Source: Maricaulis sp034659015
GTDB taxonomy: Bacteria; Pseudomonadota; Alphaproteobacteria; Caulobacterales; Maricaulaceae
Assembly: GCA_034659015.1 (NCBI GenBank)
Contig: JAYEGL010000002.1
Span: 186,001-250,000 of the forward strand
Reading direction: 5' to 3'
DNA: 64,000 nucleotides
The position numbers and the translations under genes are program-made. Of the stretch, positions 25,244 through 33,504 are shown in pieces. The notes below the pieces were generated by a model. That model did no database searches. It worked only from the letters and a program-made list of their open reading frames with translations, and was not told where the DNA came from. Within the stretch, counting starts at the first letter, position 1, and the number at the start of each line of letters is the position of its first letter.

Positions 25244-26032
25244 TCAGAGCGCGAACGTTCCCACGATCGGAATATGGTCCGACGCCTTCTCCTTGCCGCG
25301 CGTCTCGCGATGGATCTCCACGGCCTCCAGCCGGTCGGCCGCCTGGGGCGAGCACAGGAGATGGTCGATCCGGATGCCGTGGCCCTTCTGCCAGCGCCCG
25401 GCCTGGTAGTCGTAGAACGTGTACTGGTGACCGCGCCCGTCGACCTGTTCGAAGGCTTCGGTCAGGCCCAGCCATTTCAGGGCGCGGAAGGCGGCGCGGG
25501 TGTCGGGCAGGGCGAGCGCGTCGTCGGCCCACACATCCGGATCCCAGCAATCGCTGTCGCGCGGGATGCAGTTGTAGTCGCCGGCCAGGATCAGCGGTTC
25601 CTCGAACTTCAGCAGGCCTTTGGCATGACGCCGCAGACGCTCCATCCAGGCCAGCTTGTAGTCGTATTTGGGACCGGGCGCCGGATTGCCGTTGGGCAGG
25701 TAGATCGAGGCGACGCGCACCGGCCCGCTCTCCGCGGAGATCACCGCTTCCAGATAGCGCGCCTGCTCGTCCTCATCGTCGCCGGGCAGGCGGGGGGTGG
25801 CTTCCTCGATGGGGAATTTCGAGAGGATGGCGACGCCGTTATAGGTCTTCTGGCCGTGCGTCTCGATATTGTAGCCGAGGCTTTCGATATCCTCGCGCGG
25901 GAAGTTCTCGTCGATCGTCTTGATTTCCTGCAGGCAGGCGACATCGGGCTTCGCCTCCTTCAGCCAGTCCAGCACATTGGGCAGGCGGGCCTTGATCGAA
26001 TTGACGTTCCAGGAAGCTACGGTCAGGGTCAT
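25244..26032 (-). CDS. xth: Exodeoxyribonuclease III
   Basis: This AP endonuclease/3'-5' exonuclease acts in base-excision repair. The protein has 262 residues with the family order NVNSIKARLP, CLQEIKT (metal-binding Glu), YNGVAILSK, LAGDYNCIP and the catalytic Asp252-His253 in SDHIPIV. The ATG at 26032 gives MTLTVASWNVNS, the usual N-terminus; a longer in-frame extension upstream is unlike the family. It points toward the small secreted operon. Confidence 0.95.
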   Translation of the reverse strand: MTLTVASWNVNSIKARLPNVLDWLKEAKPDVACLQEIKTIDENFPREDIESLGYNIETHGQKTYNGVAILSKFPIEEATPRLPGDDEDEQARYLEAVISAESGPVRVASIYLPNGNPAPGPKYDYKLAWMERLRRHAKGLLKFEEPLILAGDYNCIPRDSDCWDPDVWADDALALPDTRAAFRALKWLGLTEAFEQVDGRGHQYTFYDYQAGRWQKGHGIRIDHLLCSPQAADRLEAVEIHRETRGKEKASDHIPIVGTFAL

Positions 26033-26135
26033 GGTACGGGCCGTCTTGTGCTGCGTTGCGCGCAGCTTAAGGCGTTTCGCGGAGGAGAAAAGCGGGGAGG
26101 CGTGCAGATGATGCAATCGGTCTTGCGGGCAGCGC

Positions 26136-26486
26136 ATGGGTGAGCGTCCCGCCCGGCTTTCGCTGATCTGGCTGATCGCGACGACACTGGTGGTTATCGC
26201 TTTCGGCGTGGTGACGGCAGGCCTGTGGTATGCCGGACTGGTCCTGATGGCCTCGCCGGGCACGCAGGGCGTGCTGCCGGCCCGGGCCTTCGCCGTCTAC
26301 TCGATGGCCGGTCCGGTCGCAGCCGCGCTGGGCGTGCTCGCCGGATGGGTGCGTGTACTGATGGGCCGGCGCGCGTCCGGCCTGAAATGGATGATCGTCA
26401 TCCCCATCGTCTGGCTGATCGGTCTTCTGGGCTGGCTCGCCGTGGTCAATGCCTTGTGCGGCGGCCAGTTCGACTGCCGGGTCTAG
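26136..26486 (+). CDS. Small polytopic membrane protein, unknown
   Basis: The protein has 116 residues and three clear hydrophobic segments (about residues 9-37, 52-73 and 85-107) joined by short basic loops, with a cysteine pair near the end (LCGGQFDC). No family is recognised. It is divergent from xth and overlaps the stop codon of the convergent nitroreductase gene. Codon use and third-position GC match the neighbours, supporting it as a real gene. Confidence 0.6.
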   Translation: MGERPARLSLIWLIATTLVVIAFGVVTAGLWYAGLVLMASPGTQGVLPARAFAVYSMAGPVAAALGVLAGWVRVLMGRRASGLKWMIVIPIVWLIGLLGWLAVVNALCGGQFDCRV

Positions 26487-27166
26487 AACCCCGCGAACAC
26501 CGCGAATTCCTCCACCGGGGCGCGTTCGGACCGCAGCGTATTCACCGGCGCATCCGGATCGGCATGACCCAGCGCCATGCCGCACCAGATGCGCTGCTCG
26601 TCCGGCAGACCCAGCGTCGTGGCCACAGTCTTGTGACGGGTCATCCAGGCCTCCTGGGCGCAGGTCGCCAGGCCCTGTTCCTCCGCGGCCAGCATGAAGG
26701 CCATGATGAACATGCCCAGATGGCCCCACTGGTTGGGATTCATCCGTTCGTCCAGGCTGAAGAAGAGGCCGACCGGGGCATCGAAGAACTCGAAATTGCG
26801 CAGCATCTGGTTGAGCCGGCCTGCCTTGTCCTCGCGCGGAATGCCGAGCGTGTCGTACATCTGCTCACCCAGTTCGAAGCGGCGGGTGCGATAGGGCTCC
26901 CACAGCTTGGGCGGATAGGCGCCGAATTCGCTCTCGTCCTCGAACGGCGCGGCTTCCAGGCGTTCGCGTACGGCATCGATGACACGCTGGCGTGCCTCCC
27001 CGGCGACGACATGCACGTGCCAGGGCTGGACATTGCCGCCCGAGGCGGCCCAGCGCGCGGTGCCGAGCAGGTCGCGGACCGTCTGTTCGCGGACGGGCGT
27101 GTCTAGAAAAGCGCGCGTGGAGATGCGGCGGCGCAGGGCGTCGCTGACGCTGAGCGGGTCGGACAT
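26483..27166 (-). CDS. Nitroreductase family FMN-dependent oxidoreductase
   Basis: The protein has 227 residues. It opens with VSDALRRRISTRAFLDTPV and has ARWAASGGNVQPWHVHVV, the FMN-binding helix region of the nitroreductase family, and later AAEEQGLATCAQEAW and GMALGHADPDAPVN. Members reduce nitro compounds, quinones or flavins with NAD(P)H; the true substrate is not shown. It is cytosolic, and converges on the three-helix membrane gene. Confidence 0.88.
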   Translation of the reverse strand: MSDPLSVSDALRRRISTRAFLDTPVREQTVRDLLGTARWAASGGNVQPWHVHVVAGEARQRVIDAVRERLEAAPFEDESEFGAYPPKLWEPYRTRRFELGEQMYDTLGIPREDKAGRLNQMLRNFEFFDAPVGLFFSLDERMNPNQWGHLGMFIMAFMLAAEEQGLATCAQEAWMTRHKTVATTLGLPDEQRIWCGMALGHADPDAPVNTLRSERAPVEEFAVFAGF

Positions 27167-27231
27167 GATCGGCCTCTTGTCGATGAGGGCTGCAGCCTAG
27201 CCGCTCCGCGCCAGCGAGCAAGGCGCTGAGA

Positions 27232-27357
27232 TCACGCTTCAAACACAGGTTCGAACCCGCCGAAAATCATCCGCTTGCCATCGAAGGGCATGGGGTTGTT
27301 CTCCGGGCTGAAGGCCGGATCCTGCATCATCGCCTCGAAGGCGGTATTGGCGGAACG
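27232..27357 (-). pseudogene. 3' remnant of a DUF1428 (YbaA-like) gene
   Basis: Forty-one codons on the minus strand, ending in the TGA at 27232-27234, read RSANTAFEAMMQDPAF, then NPMPFDGKRMIFGG and FEPVFEA. This is the C-terminal third of DUF1428 proteins, whose hallmark is MPFDGKRMIYGGF. Upstream the frame stays open for a while but loses all similarity and runs into the palindromic repeat at 27415-27592, and no start or N-terminal half is found. It therefore looks like a gene whose 5' part was deleted, perhaps through the repeat. Confidence 0.65.
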
Positions 27358-27414
27358 CCTGCCGGACCTCTTCCCCCTGCCGGATACGGCACCGAAGCCG
27401 GGCGCGTAGCGCCT

Positions 27415-27592
27415 TTCCTCCCCACAACGTGGGGAGGGGGACCCGCGAAGCGGGGGAGGGGCCGCCGCGGTACGCGGCGGAATGGTAGAGCGAGGTTTGA
27501 ACGGTGATCGCGGCCTGCGGCCGCGCCCCTTCGACCCCTCCTTCGCTAAAGCTACGGAGGGCTCACTTCCCCGCAGGCGGGGAAGAAAAAAG
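27415..27592. repeat. Intergenic palindromic repeat (CCCCGCTTGCGGGG type), copy 2
   Basis: A chain of palindromes: CCTCCCCACAACGTGGGGAGG, CCGCGGTACGCGG, GCGGCCTGCGGCCGC, CTCCTTCGCTAAAGCTACGGAG and TTCCCCGCAGGCGGGGAA. The units resemble the spacer at 3634-3790. It separates the DUF1428 remnant from erpA. No gene is seen. Confidence 0.55.
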
Positions 27593-27598
27593 CCGTGC

Positions 27599-27928
27599 CT
27601 AGATCGAGAAACTCGTCCCGCAGCCGCAGGCGGCGGTGGCGTTGGGGTTGTGGATCTTGAAGGCAGCGCCGATCAGCTCGTCGACATAGTCGATCTCCGA
27701 ACCCTCCAGGAAGGGCAGGGAGGCTTCGTCGATCACGACTTTCGCGCCGTCGCGCTCGATCACGGCGTCGTCCGCGTTCACCGCGGCATCGAGGTCGAAC
27801 GTGTAGGAAAAGCCCGAGCACCCGCCGCCTTCCACGCCGACGCGCAGCAGCGTTCCGGCCGTCTGGCTGGCGAGAATGGCGTTGATCTGTTTGGCCGCGG
27901 AGGCCGAGAGGGTCACATTGGCTGTCAT
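27599..27928 (-). CDS. erpA: Iron-sulfur cluster insertion protein (ErpA/HesB/IscA family)
   Basis: This A-type carrier passes Fe-S clusters to target proteins. The protein has 109 residues with the three conserved cysteines Cys37 (GGGCSGF), Cys101 and Cys103 (CGCGTSF). Position, divergent from dgt with 80 bp between, is the common alphaproteobacterial order and favours ErpA over IscA; the assignment among A-type carriers is otherwise by context. Confidence 0.92.
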   Translation of the reverse strand: MTANVTLSASAAKQINAILASQTAGTLLRVGVEGGGCSGFSYTFDLDAAVNADDAVIERDGAKVVIDEASLPFLEGSEIDYVDELIGAAFKIHNPNATAACGCGTSFSI

Positions 27929-28008
27929 GGCAAAACCCGTTGGGGCATTCAGTTTCCGTGTTCCATACCGTATATGGACCGCCAGGTGCGCCGATGAAAG
28001 GCCCGAAT

Positions 28009-29199
28009 ATGACGATTGCGGCGATCGACCGAAGCCGAGCCTCCTATGCCTGCCACCCGTCGCGCTCGCGCGGACGCCGGTTCGAACAGCCCGACAGTGC
28101 GATGCGCAACGCCTTCCAGCGCGATCGCGACCGGATCATCCATTCCGCCGCCTTCCGCCGTCTGAAGGAGAAGACCCAGGTCTTCGTGGCCCATGAGGGC
28201 GACCAGTACCGCACCCGGCTGACCCATTCGCTGGAAGTCGCGCAGATCGCGCGCACCCTGGCGCGCACGCTGGGGGCGGACGAGGACCTGGCCGAGGCGC
28301 TGGCGCTGGCGCACGATCTGGGCCATCCGCCCTTCGGCCATGAAGGCGAGCGCGTACTGGCCCAGCGCATGAAGGATTATGGCGGGTTCGACCACAACGC
28401 CCAGACCCTGCGCGTGGTGACCAAGCTGGAGGTGCGCTATCCCCAGTTCGAGGGGCTGAACCTGACCTGGGAGACGCTGGAAGGCGTGGTCAAGCACAAC
28501 GGCCCGCTGCTGACGGAGGCCTCGGGCGAGGCGGATCTGGCCTGGGCTTTCACGGATTATGCGGGCTGGCGCGACCTGGAGCTCGACACGCATGCCGGCC
28601 TGGAAGCGCAGATTGCGGCCCTGTCAGACGATATCGCCTACAATAATCACGATATCGACGACGGTCTGCGTTCGGGCCTTCTGGAACTGGATCCCTTGCT
28701 GGAACTGCCCCTGGTCGGCGAGATCTTCCGCCGTGTCGAGGAACGCTGGCCCGGTCAGCCGCGCACCATCCTGATCCACGAGGCCGTGCGCGACCTGATC
28801 GGGGTGATGGTGGGCGATGTGCTGGAGGAGACGCGCCGGCGGCTGGACGCGGCCCGTCCGGAAACCGCCGAGGACCTGCGCCGGCTCGACCGGCCCGTGG
28901 TGGCGTTTTCCGAGGAGATGATGCTGCATCTGGCTGCGTTGCGCCGCCATCTGTTTGCCCACATGTACCGGCATTACAAGGTGAACCGGATGATGAGCCA
29001 GGCCAGCCGGGTGATGCGCGACCTCTTCGACCTCTACCTCAACGATCCCGGCGTGCTGCCGACGGACGTTCAGGCGGGAATGCACGGGGCCGGAACGGCG
29101 GAATCGGCGCGGCATGTGTGCGATTACATCGCCGGCATGACCGACCGTTTCGCTGTGGAGGAACATCGCCGCCTGTTTACGGTTCAGGGCTATTTCTGA
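28009..29199 (+). CDS. dgt: Deoxyguanosinetriphosphate triphosphohydrolase-like protein
   Basis: This HD-domain enzyme, about 396 residues, would split dNTPs into deoxynucleosides and triphosphate. Family marks are FQRDRDRIIHSAAFRRLKEKTQVF near residue 40, RLTHSLEVAQIART, and the HD pair AHDLGHPPFGHEGE. Later NAQTLRV and DDIAYNNHDIDDG fit the type 2 dGTPase-like group. The ATG at 28009 follows AAAGG at 27997-28001; a longer upstream frame is not conserved. Confidence 0.94.
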   Translation: MTIAAIDRSRASYACHPSRSRGRRFEQPDSAMRNAFQRDRDRIIHSAAFRRLKEKTQVFVAHEGDQYRTRLTHSLEVAQIARTLARTLGADEDLAEALALAHDLGHPPFGHEGERVLAQRMKDYGGFDHNAQTLRVVTKLEVRYPQFEGLNLTWETLEGVVKHNGPLLTEASGEADLAWAFTDYAGWRDLELDTHAGLEAQIAALSDDIAYNNHDIDDGLRSGLLELDPLLELPLVGEIFRRVEERWPGQPRTILIHEAVRDLIGVMVGDVLEETRRRLDAARPETAEDLRRLDRPVVAFSEEMMLHLAALRRHLFAHMYRHYKVNRMMSQASRVMRDLFDLYLNDPGVLPTDVQAGMHGAGTAESARHVCDYIAGMTDRFAVEEHRRLFTVQGYF

Positions 29200-29326
29200 G
29201 CCGGCCTGTTGAAATAACAGGGCACCGGGCTGCCGGGACGCATGAAATGCGCGGCCGTCCGGTGCTATCGTTTTCGCGCGGGAAGCGATTCGCGCTTCCC
29301 CGGACCCTGTGAGACGCCAGAGCACG

Positions 29327-30202
29327 ATGACCGATCAGGACGATGACAGCCGCATCGGCGCCTATGCCCCGCCGACGGACGAGTTCTCCACTTTCGATGC
29401 GCGCGAGGAGGATGCGCGCCGCGGTCCGCTCCTGCTGACCGCGGCCCTGGCCGTCTTCATCCTGTTCCTCGGCGTGGTCTGGAGTGCCTATAATCAGGGC
29501 CTGCGCGAGAGCGGCCGGGACGGCGCGCCGCGCCTGGTGCCGAACGAGGAACCCTATCGCGAACGCCCGGCCGATCCGGGCGGCGAGGAAACGCCGGACA
29601 CGGACCTGGAAGTCTACGACCGGCTGACCGGCGAGAGCGATGAGGGTGACGAGCCCGTGTCCCTGCGGCCGGCGCCGGAAGAGCCGATCGAGGACAGCCG
29701 TCCGGCGCTGCGTGTCGAGACCGTGGATGCCGACGAAACCGGCGAGCCCGCGCAGGACGTGACGCCGCGCCAGGCGCCGGAACGGCCCGAGGTCCGGCCC
29801 GACCCTGAACCGGATCCGGAACCGCAGGACACGGCGCCCGAGCCGGAGCCCGAACCGGTGACGCGTGATCCCGAACCCGAACCGGCCCCGGCCGAACCGG
29901 AACCGGAAACCGACAGCACGCCGGCGCAGACGGCGCCGCCCGTCGATCGCGATGGCGCCTGGGTCGTCCAGATCGCCTCCTTCCGCAGCGAGGCCGATGC
30001 CGAGGCGGCCTGGGTCGCCTTCCGCACCCGTTTCTCCGATATCGCCTCGGGTCTGGCGCCGGACGTGGCCAGTGTGGAGATCCCCAATCGGGGCACCTAT
30101 CATCGCCTGCGCATTGCCGCCTTTGCCACGCAGGCGGACGGGGTGGCATTCTGCGAGATGCTGCAGGCGCGCGGCCAGGACTGCCTGGTGAGACGCCGAT
30201 GA
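29327..30202 (+). CDS. SPOR domain protein with one membrane segment
   Basis: The protein is about 291 residues. A short cytoplasmic tail is followed by one transmembrane segment (LLLTAALAVFILFLGVVWSAY). A long acidic, Pro/Glu-rich linker with repeated PEPEPEP stretches spans the periplasm, and the C-terminal SPOR domain (GAWVVQIASFRSEADAEAAW to ending DCLVRRR) should bind denuded peptidoglycan at the division septum. The ATG at 29327 is taken over an upstream GTG at 29309. Its last four bases overlap nagZ. It fits the conserved place before nagZ in this cluster. Confidence 0.9.
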   Translation: MTDQDDDSRIGAYAPPTDEFSTFDAREEDARRGPLLLTAALAVFILFLGVVWSAYNQGLRESGRDGAPRLVPNEEPYRERPADPGGEETPDTDLEVYDRLTGESDEGDEPVSLRPAPEEPIEDSRPALRVETVDADETGEPAQDVTPRQAPERPEVRPDPEPDPEPQDTAPEPEPEPVTRDPEPEPAPAEPEPETDSTPAQTAPPVDRDGAWVVQIASFRSEADAEAAWVAFRTRFSDIASGLAPDVASVEIPNRGTYHRLRIAAFATQADGVAFCEMLQARGQDCLVRRR

Positions 30203-31206
30203 GCGTCACCACGGCGATCTACGGGCTGAAGGGAACGACGCTCGATCCCGAGGAAAAGGCTTTCTTCCGCGATGCCGACCCCTGGGGCTTCATCCTGTTC
30301 GCGCGCAATGTGGAGGGCGTGTGCCAGCTCTCCCGGCTGACGCTGGAGCTGCGCGACTGCGTGGGACGCGATGCGCCGGTCCTGATCGACCAGGAAGGCG
30401 GGCGCGTGGCGCGGCTGAAGCCGCCGGCCTGGCGCAAGGCGCCGCCGGCCGAGATCTTCGCCGATCTCTACCTCAAGGACGAGGACGCCGCGATCGAGGC
30501 GACGCGCATCAATCACCGCCTGCTGGCACACGAGCTGCGCACGGTCGGGATCGATGTCGATTGTGCGCCCGTCGCGGACCTGCGCATCGAGGGCGCCGAC
30601 GCGATCATCGGCGATCGCGCCTTCGGCCGGACGCCGGACCCCATCGCCCATCTCGGCCGCGCGGCCATGGAAGGTCTGATGGCCGGCGGTGTGGCGCCCA
30701 TCGTCAAGCATATTCCCGGTCATGGGCGGGCCAAGGCCGACAGCCATCTCGAACTGCCTGTCGTGCCGGAAGAGCACGGGCTGTTGTCGGAAACGGATTT
30801 CGCCCCCTTCAAGGCGCTGGCCGATGCCCCCATGGCGATGACGGCCCATATCGTCTACGCCGACATCGACGACGGCGCTCCGGCGACCCAGTCTGCCGAG
30901 GTGATCGGCGGCGTGATCCGGGGCGAGATCGGTTTCGACGGCCTGTTGATGACCGACGATCTTTCCATGAAGGCGCTCTCGGGCAGTTTTCGTGAACGGG
31001 CCGAACGCTCCCTGGCGGCGGGATGTGATATGCTGCTTCACTGCAATGGCGAGATGGCCGAGATGCTGGCAGTCGCCGAAGGCGCCGCCCGGCTGGACGG
31101 CCAGCGCCAGGACCGGGCCCTGGCCGCCGAGGCCGCGCGCGAGCGGATCGAAGAATTCGACCCGGCGGACGCCGAATCGCGGCTGAATGCGCTGCTGCAA
31201 GCGTGA
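30199..31206 (+). CDS. nagZ: Beta-N-acetylhexosaminidase
   Basis: This cytosolic glycoside hydrolase family 3 enzyme removes N-acetylglucosamine from anhydro-muropeptides during cell-wall recycling. The protein has 335 residues with LIDQEGGRVARL, the KHIPGHGRAKADSH loop from Lys170 to His183, and the likely nucleophile Asp253 in MTDDLSM. It overlaps the SPOR gene by four bases, so coupling is likely, and scpA follows 20 bp later. Confidence 0.95.
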   Translation: MSVTTAIYGLKGTTLDPEEKAFFRDADPWGFILFARNVEGVCQLSRLTLELRDCVGRDAPVLIDQEGGRVARLKPPAWRKAPPAEIFADLYLKDEDAAIEATRINHRLLAHELRTVGIDVDCAPVADLRIEGADAIIGDRAFGRTPDPIAHLGRAAMEGLMAGGVAPIVKHIPGHGRAKADSHLELPVVPEEHGLLSETDFAPFKALADAPMAMTAHIVYADIDDGAPATQSAEVIGGVIRGEIGFDGLLMTDDLSMKALSGSFRERAERSLAAGCDMLLHCNGEMAEMLAVAEGAARLDGQRQDRALAAEAARERIEEFDPADAESRLNALLQA

Positions 31207-31226
31207 CGGGCTGACGGAGCCATGCC

Positions 31227-32051
31227 GTGTCGGATCGAAACCTGATTGACGAATTCGAGGAGGATGTCCGCTTCGAGGCGGCCGAGGAGGCCGAAGCGGA
31301 TGCCCTGATCGTCGATATCGACGGGTTCGAGGGACCGTTGCACCTGCTGCTCGCCCTGGCGCGCAAGCGCAAGATCGACCTGGCGAAGATCTCCATTCTC
31401 GAGCTCGCCGAACAGTATCTCAACTTCATGGAAGCCGCGCGCCGGCGCCGGCTCGATCTGGCCGCCGACTATCTGGTGATGGCGGCCTGGCTCGCCTTCC
31501 TGAAATCCAAGCTGCTCCTGCCCAAGCCGAAGAAGGACGAGGAGGATGCGCCGGCCGAGGTGATGGCCGCCGCGCTGGCCTTCCGCATGCGCCGGCTGGA
31601 AGCCATGCGCGCGGCGGGCGAGGCGCTGTTCGCCGGTCCGCTGTTGCACACCGACGTGCATCCGTGCGGTCAGCCGGAAGGCGTGCGCTCGACGCGCTCG
31701 GTGATCTACGAGGCGGACCTGCACGATCTGCTCTCGGCCTATTCGCGCCGCCGCATCCGCCAGGCGCGGGCGTCCTATCGTCCGCCGTCGCCGCGCGTCT
31801 ACCAGCTCGACACGGCGCGCCAGCGGCTCGACCGGCTGATGCCCGAGGTGACCGACTGGCGCGATCTGGACACGCTGCTGCCCGATACCGGCGAGCTGGG
31901 TGCCAACCCGCCGCCGCTGCGCTCGGTACGGGCGAGTTCGATGCTGGCTGCCCTTGAAATCACCAAGGAAGGGCATGCACGATTGCGACAGCGCGAGGCC
32001 TATGCCCCGCTCTATGTGCGCGCCGCCGGGGAAGACGCCAAGCATGACTGA
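31227..32051 (+). CDS. scpA: Segregation and condensation protein A
   Basis: ScpA is the kleisin that bridges the Smc heads in the bacterial condensin complex. The protein has 274 residues, starting at the GTG at 31227 (GGAG seven bases upstream). It shows FEGPLHLLLALARKRKIDLAKISILELAEQYL and AADYLVMAAWLAFLKSKLLLP, the N-terminal kleisin region. It overlaps scpB by eight bases, which supports coupled expression of equal partners. Confidence 0.94.
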   Translation: MSDRNLIDEFEEDVRFEAAEEAEADALIVDIDGFEGPLHLLLALARKRKIDLAKISILELAEQYLNFMEAARRRRLDLAADYLVMAAWLAFLKSKLLLPKPKKDEEDAPAEVMAAALAFRMRRLEAMRAAGEALFAGPLLHTDVHPCGQPEGVRSTRSVIYEADLHDLLSAYSRRRIRQARASYRPPSPRVYQLDTARQRLDRLMPEVTDWRDLDTLLPDTGELGANPPPLRSVRASSMLAALEITKEGHARLRQREAYAPLYVRAAGEDAKHD

Positions 32052-32850
32052 CGAAAACGACGGGACATCCAGCGACGCGATTTCCGATGCGATCGCCTCA
32101 CTGCGCGAGCGGGCCGAGCATCAGGGGCCGTCGGCGCTGGCCGATGCGGAGGCCTCCCAGGCGCTCGGCGTGCATCTGGCGGTGAATACCGAGCGCCAGA
32201 ATCTGCGCATTCTCGAAGCCCTCCTGTTCGCCGCCAACGAGCCGCTGGACGAGGAGACGCTGATCGGCCGCCTGCCGCTGGAAGCGAATATCCAGGAACT
32301 GCTCGCCACGCTGGCGGCGGAGTACGAGGAGCGCGGCGTGCGCCTGGTCGAGGTCGGCGGGCGCTGGCGCTTCGAGACTGCGCCGGATCTCGCCGATGTG
32401 CTCACCGAAGTGCGCCAGGAGCCGCGCAAGCTCTCCCAGGCGGCGCTGGAGACGCTGTCCATCATCGCCTATCACCAGCCGGTGACGCGCGCCGAGATCG
32501 AGGAGATCCGGGGCGTGGCCGTGTCCAAGGGCACGCTGGACCTGTTGTTCGAACTGCGCTGGATCCGCCCGCGCGGCCGCCGCCGCACGCCGGGCCGTCC
32601 GGTGACCTACGGCACCACGCCGCAATTCCTGGAATATTTCTCCCTGTCCTCGATCGGCGACCTGCCCGGCATGGCCGACCTGAAGGCCGCCGGCCTGCTG
32701 GATGCCCGCCTGCCGCCGGACTTCACCGTGCCCGATCCCTCGCGCGTGGAGCAGCCGGAACTGATCGAGGATCCGCTCGACGACGAGGAGGCGCACGCCT
32801 TCCACGTCGATTTCATGGAGAGCGACGACGATCCCGACGGCGCGGCCTGA
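32044..32850 (+). CDS. scpB: Segregation and condensation protein B
   Basis: ScpB is the winged-helix partner of ScpA in the Smc complex. The protein is about 268 residues, with LRILEALLFAANEPLDEETL, WRFETAPDLADVL, LSQAALETLSIIAYHQPVTRAEIEEIRGV and a C-terminal acidic tail. The ATG at 32044 lies within the scpA end. An in-frame start further upstream, inside scpA, is not conserved. Confidence 0.94.
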   Translation: MTDENDGTSSDAISDAIASLRERAEHQGPSALADAEASQALGVHLAVNTERQNLRILEALLFAANEPLDEETLIGRLPLEANIQELLATLAAEYEERGVRLVEVGGRWRFETAPDLADVLTEVRQEPRKLSQAALETLSIIAYHQPVTRAEIEEIRGVAVSKGTLDLLFELRWIRPRGRRRTPGRPVTYGTTPQFLEYFSLSSIGDLPGMADLKAAGLLDARLPPDFTVPDPSRVEQPELIEDPLDDEEAHAFHVDFMESDDDPDGAA

Positions 32851-32917
32851 CGCAGGGATTGGACGCAGCGCAGCAAACGCAGTAGATCAGGACGGGTTCT
32901 TCAAGTCGGAGGGGCAA

Positions 32918-33133
32918 ATGGCTCCGGGTATGTGGCAAATCCTGCTGGTTCTGATCCTGGCCGTCCTGCTGTTCGGCGGGCGCGGCAAGATCGCGTCCAT
33001 CATGGGCGATTTCGCCAAGGGCATCACCAGCTTCCGCAAGGGCCTCAAGGACGAGGCCGAGAGCGAGGACACGTCGAACGAGGCGTCCTCGATCGGTGCC
33101 GAGACCCGCGACGACGAAAAGACCGGGAGCTAG
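32918..33133 (+). CDS. tatA: Twin-arginine translocase subunit TatA
   Basis: The protein has 71 residues: an N-terminal membrane helix (WQILLVLILAVLLFGGRGKI), the FG hinge, an amphipathic helix (IMGDFAKGITSFRKGLKDEA) and an acidic tail. TatA oligomers form the transient pore that carries folded proteins across the inner membrane. It is the first of tatA-tatB-tatC, with three bases to tatB. Confidence 0.93.
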   Translation: MAPGMWQILLVLILAVLLFGGRGKIASIMGDFAKGITSFRKGLKDEAESEDTSNEASSIGAETRDDEKTGS

Positions 33134-33136
33134 GCG

Positions 33137-33499
33137 ATGAGCCCCGGCATCGGCATGCCGGAATTGATGGTGGTTCTGGTCCTGGCGCTTGTGGTCGTCG
33201 GGCCCCGTCAGCTGCCCGTCATGATGCGCAAGGTCGGACAGATCATGGCCCAGGCCCGCGCCATGGCGAAGGAATTCCAGCAATCCTTCGAGGAGATCGG
33301 CCGCGAGACCGAACTGGCCGAACTGCGCAAGGAAATCGAGGCGCTGAAAAAGTCCAACCCGGTCGAGGAAATCCGCGGCGAGGTCGACAAGGTCGCCTAC
33401 GAGGCGCGCTTCGGCAGCCAGGGCGAGGCGCCGGACAAGCCGGCCGCCGGCACCCGGTCGGACAAGCCGCAGAGCCTTCCGGAACGGGGTGACGGGTAG
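33137..33499 (+). CDS. tatB: Twin-arginine translocase subunit TatB
   Basis: The protein has 120 residues. It starts MSPGIGMPELMVVLVLALVVVGPRQLP, with the Glu in the membrane helix and the GP hinge of TatB rather than FG of TatA. A longer amphipathic/coiled region and a disordered tail follow. TatB receives Tat signal peptides together with TatC in the inner membrane. It lies between tatA and tatC. Confidence 0.92.
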   Translation: MSPGIGMPELMVVLVLALVVVGPRQLPVMMRKVGQIMAQARAMAKEFQQSFEEIGRETELAELRKEIEALKKSNPVEEIRGEVDKVAYEARFGSQGEAPDKPAAGTRSDKPQSLPERGDG

Positions 33500-33504
33500 G
33501 CGCC

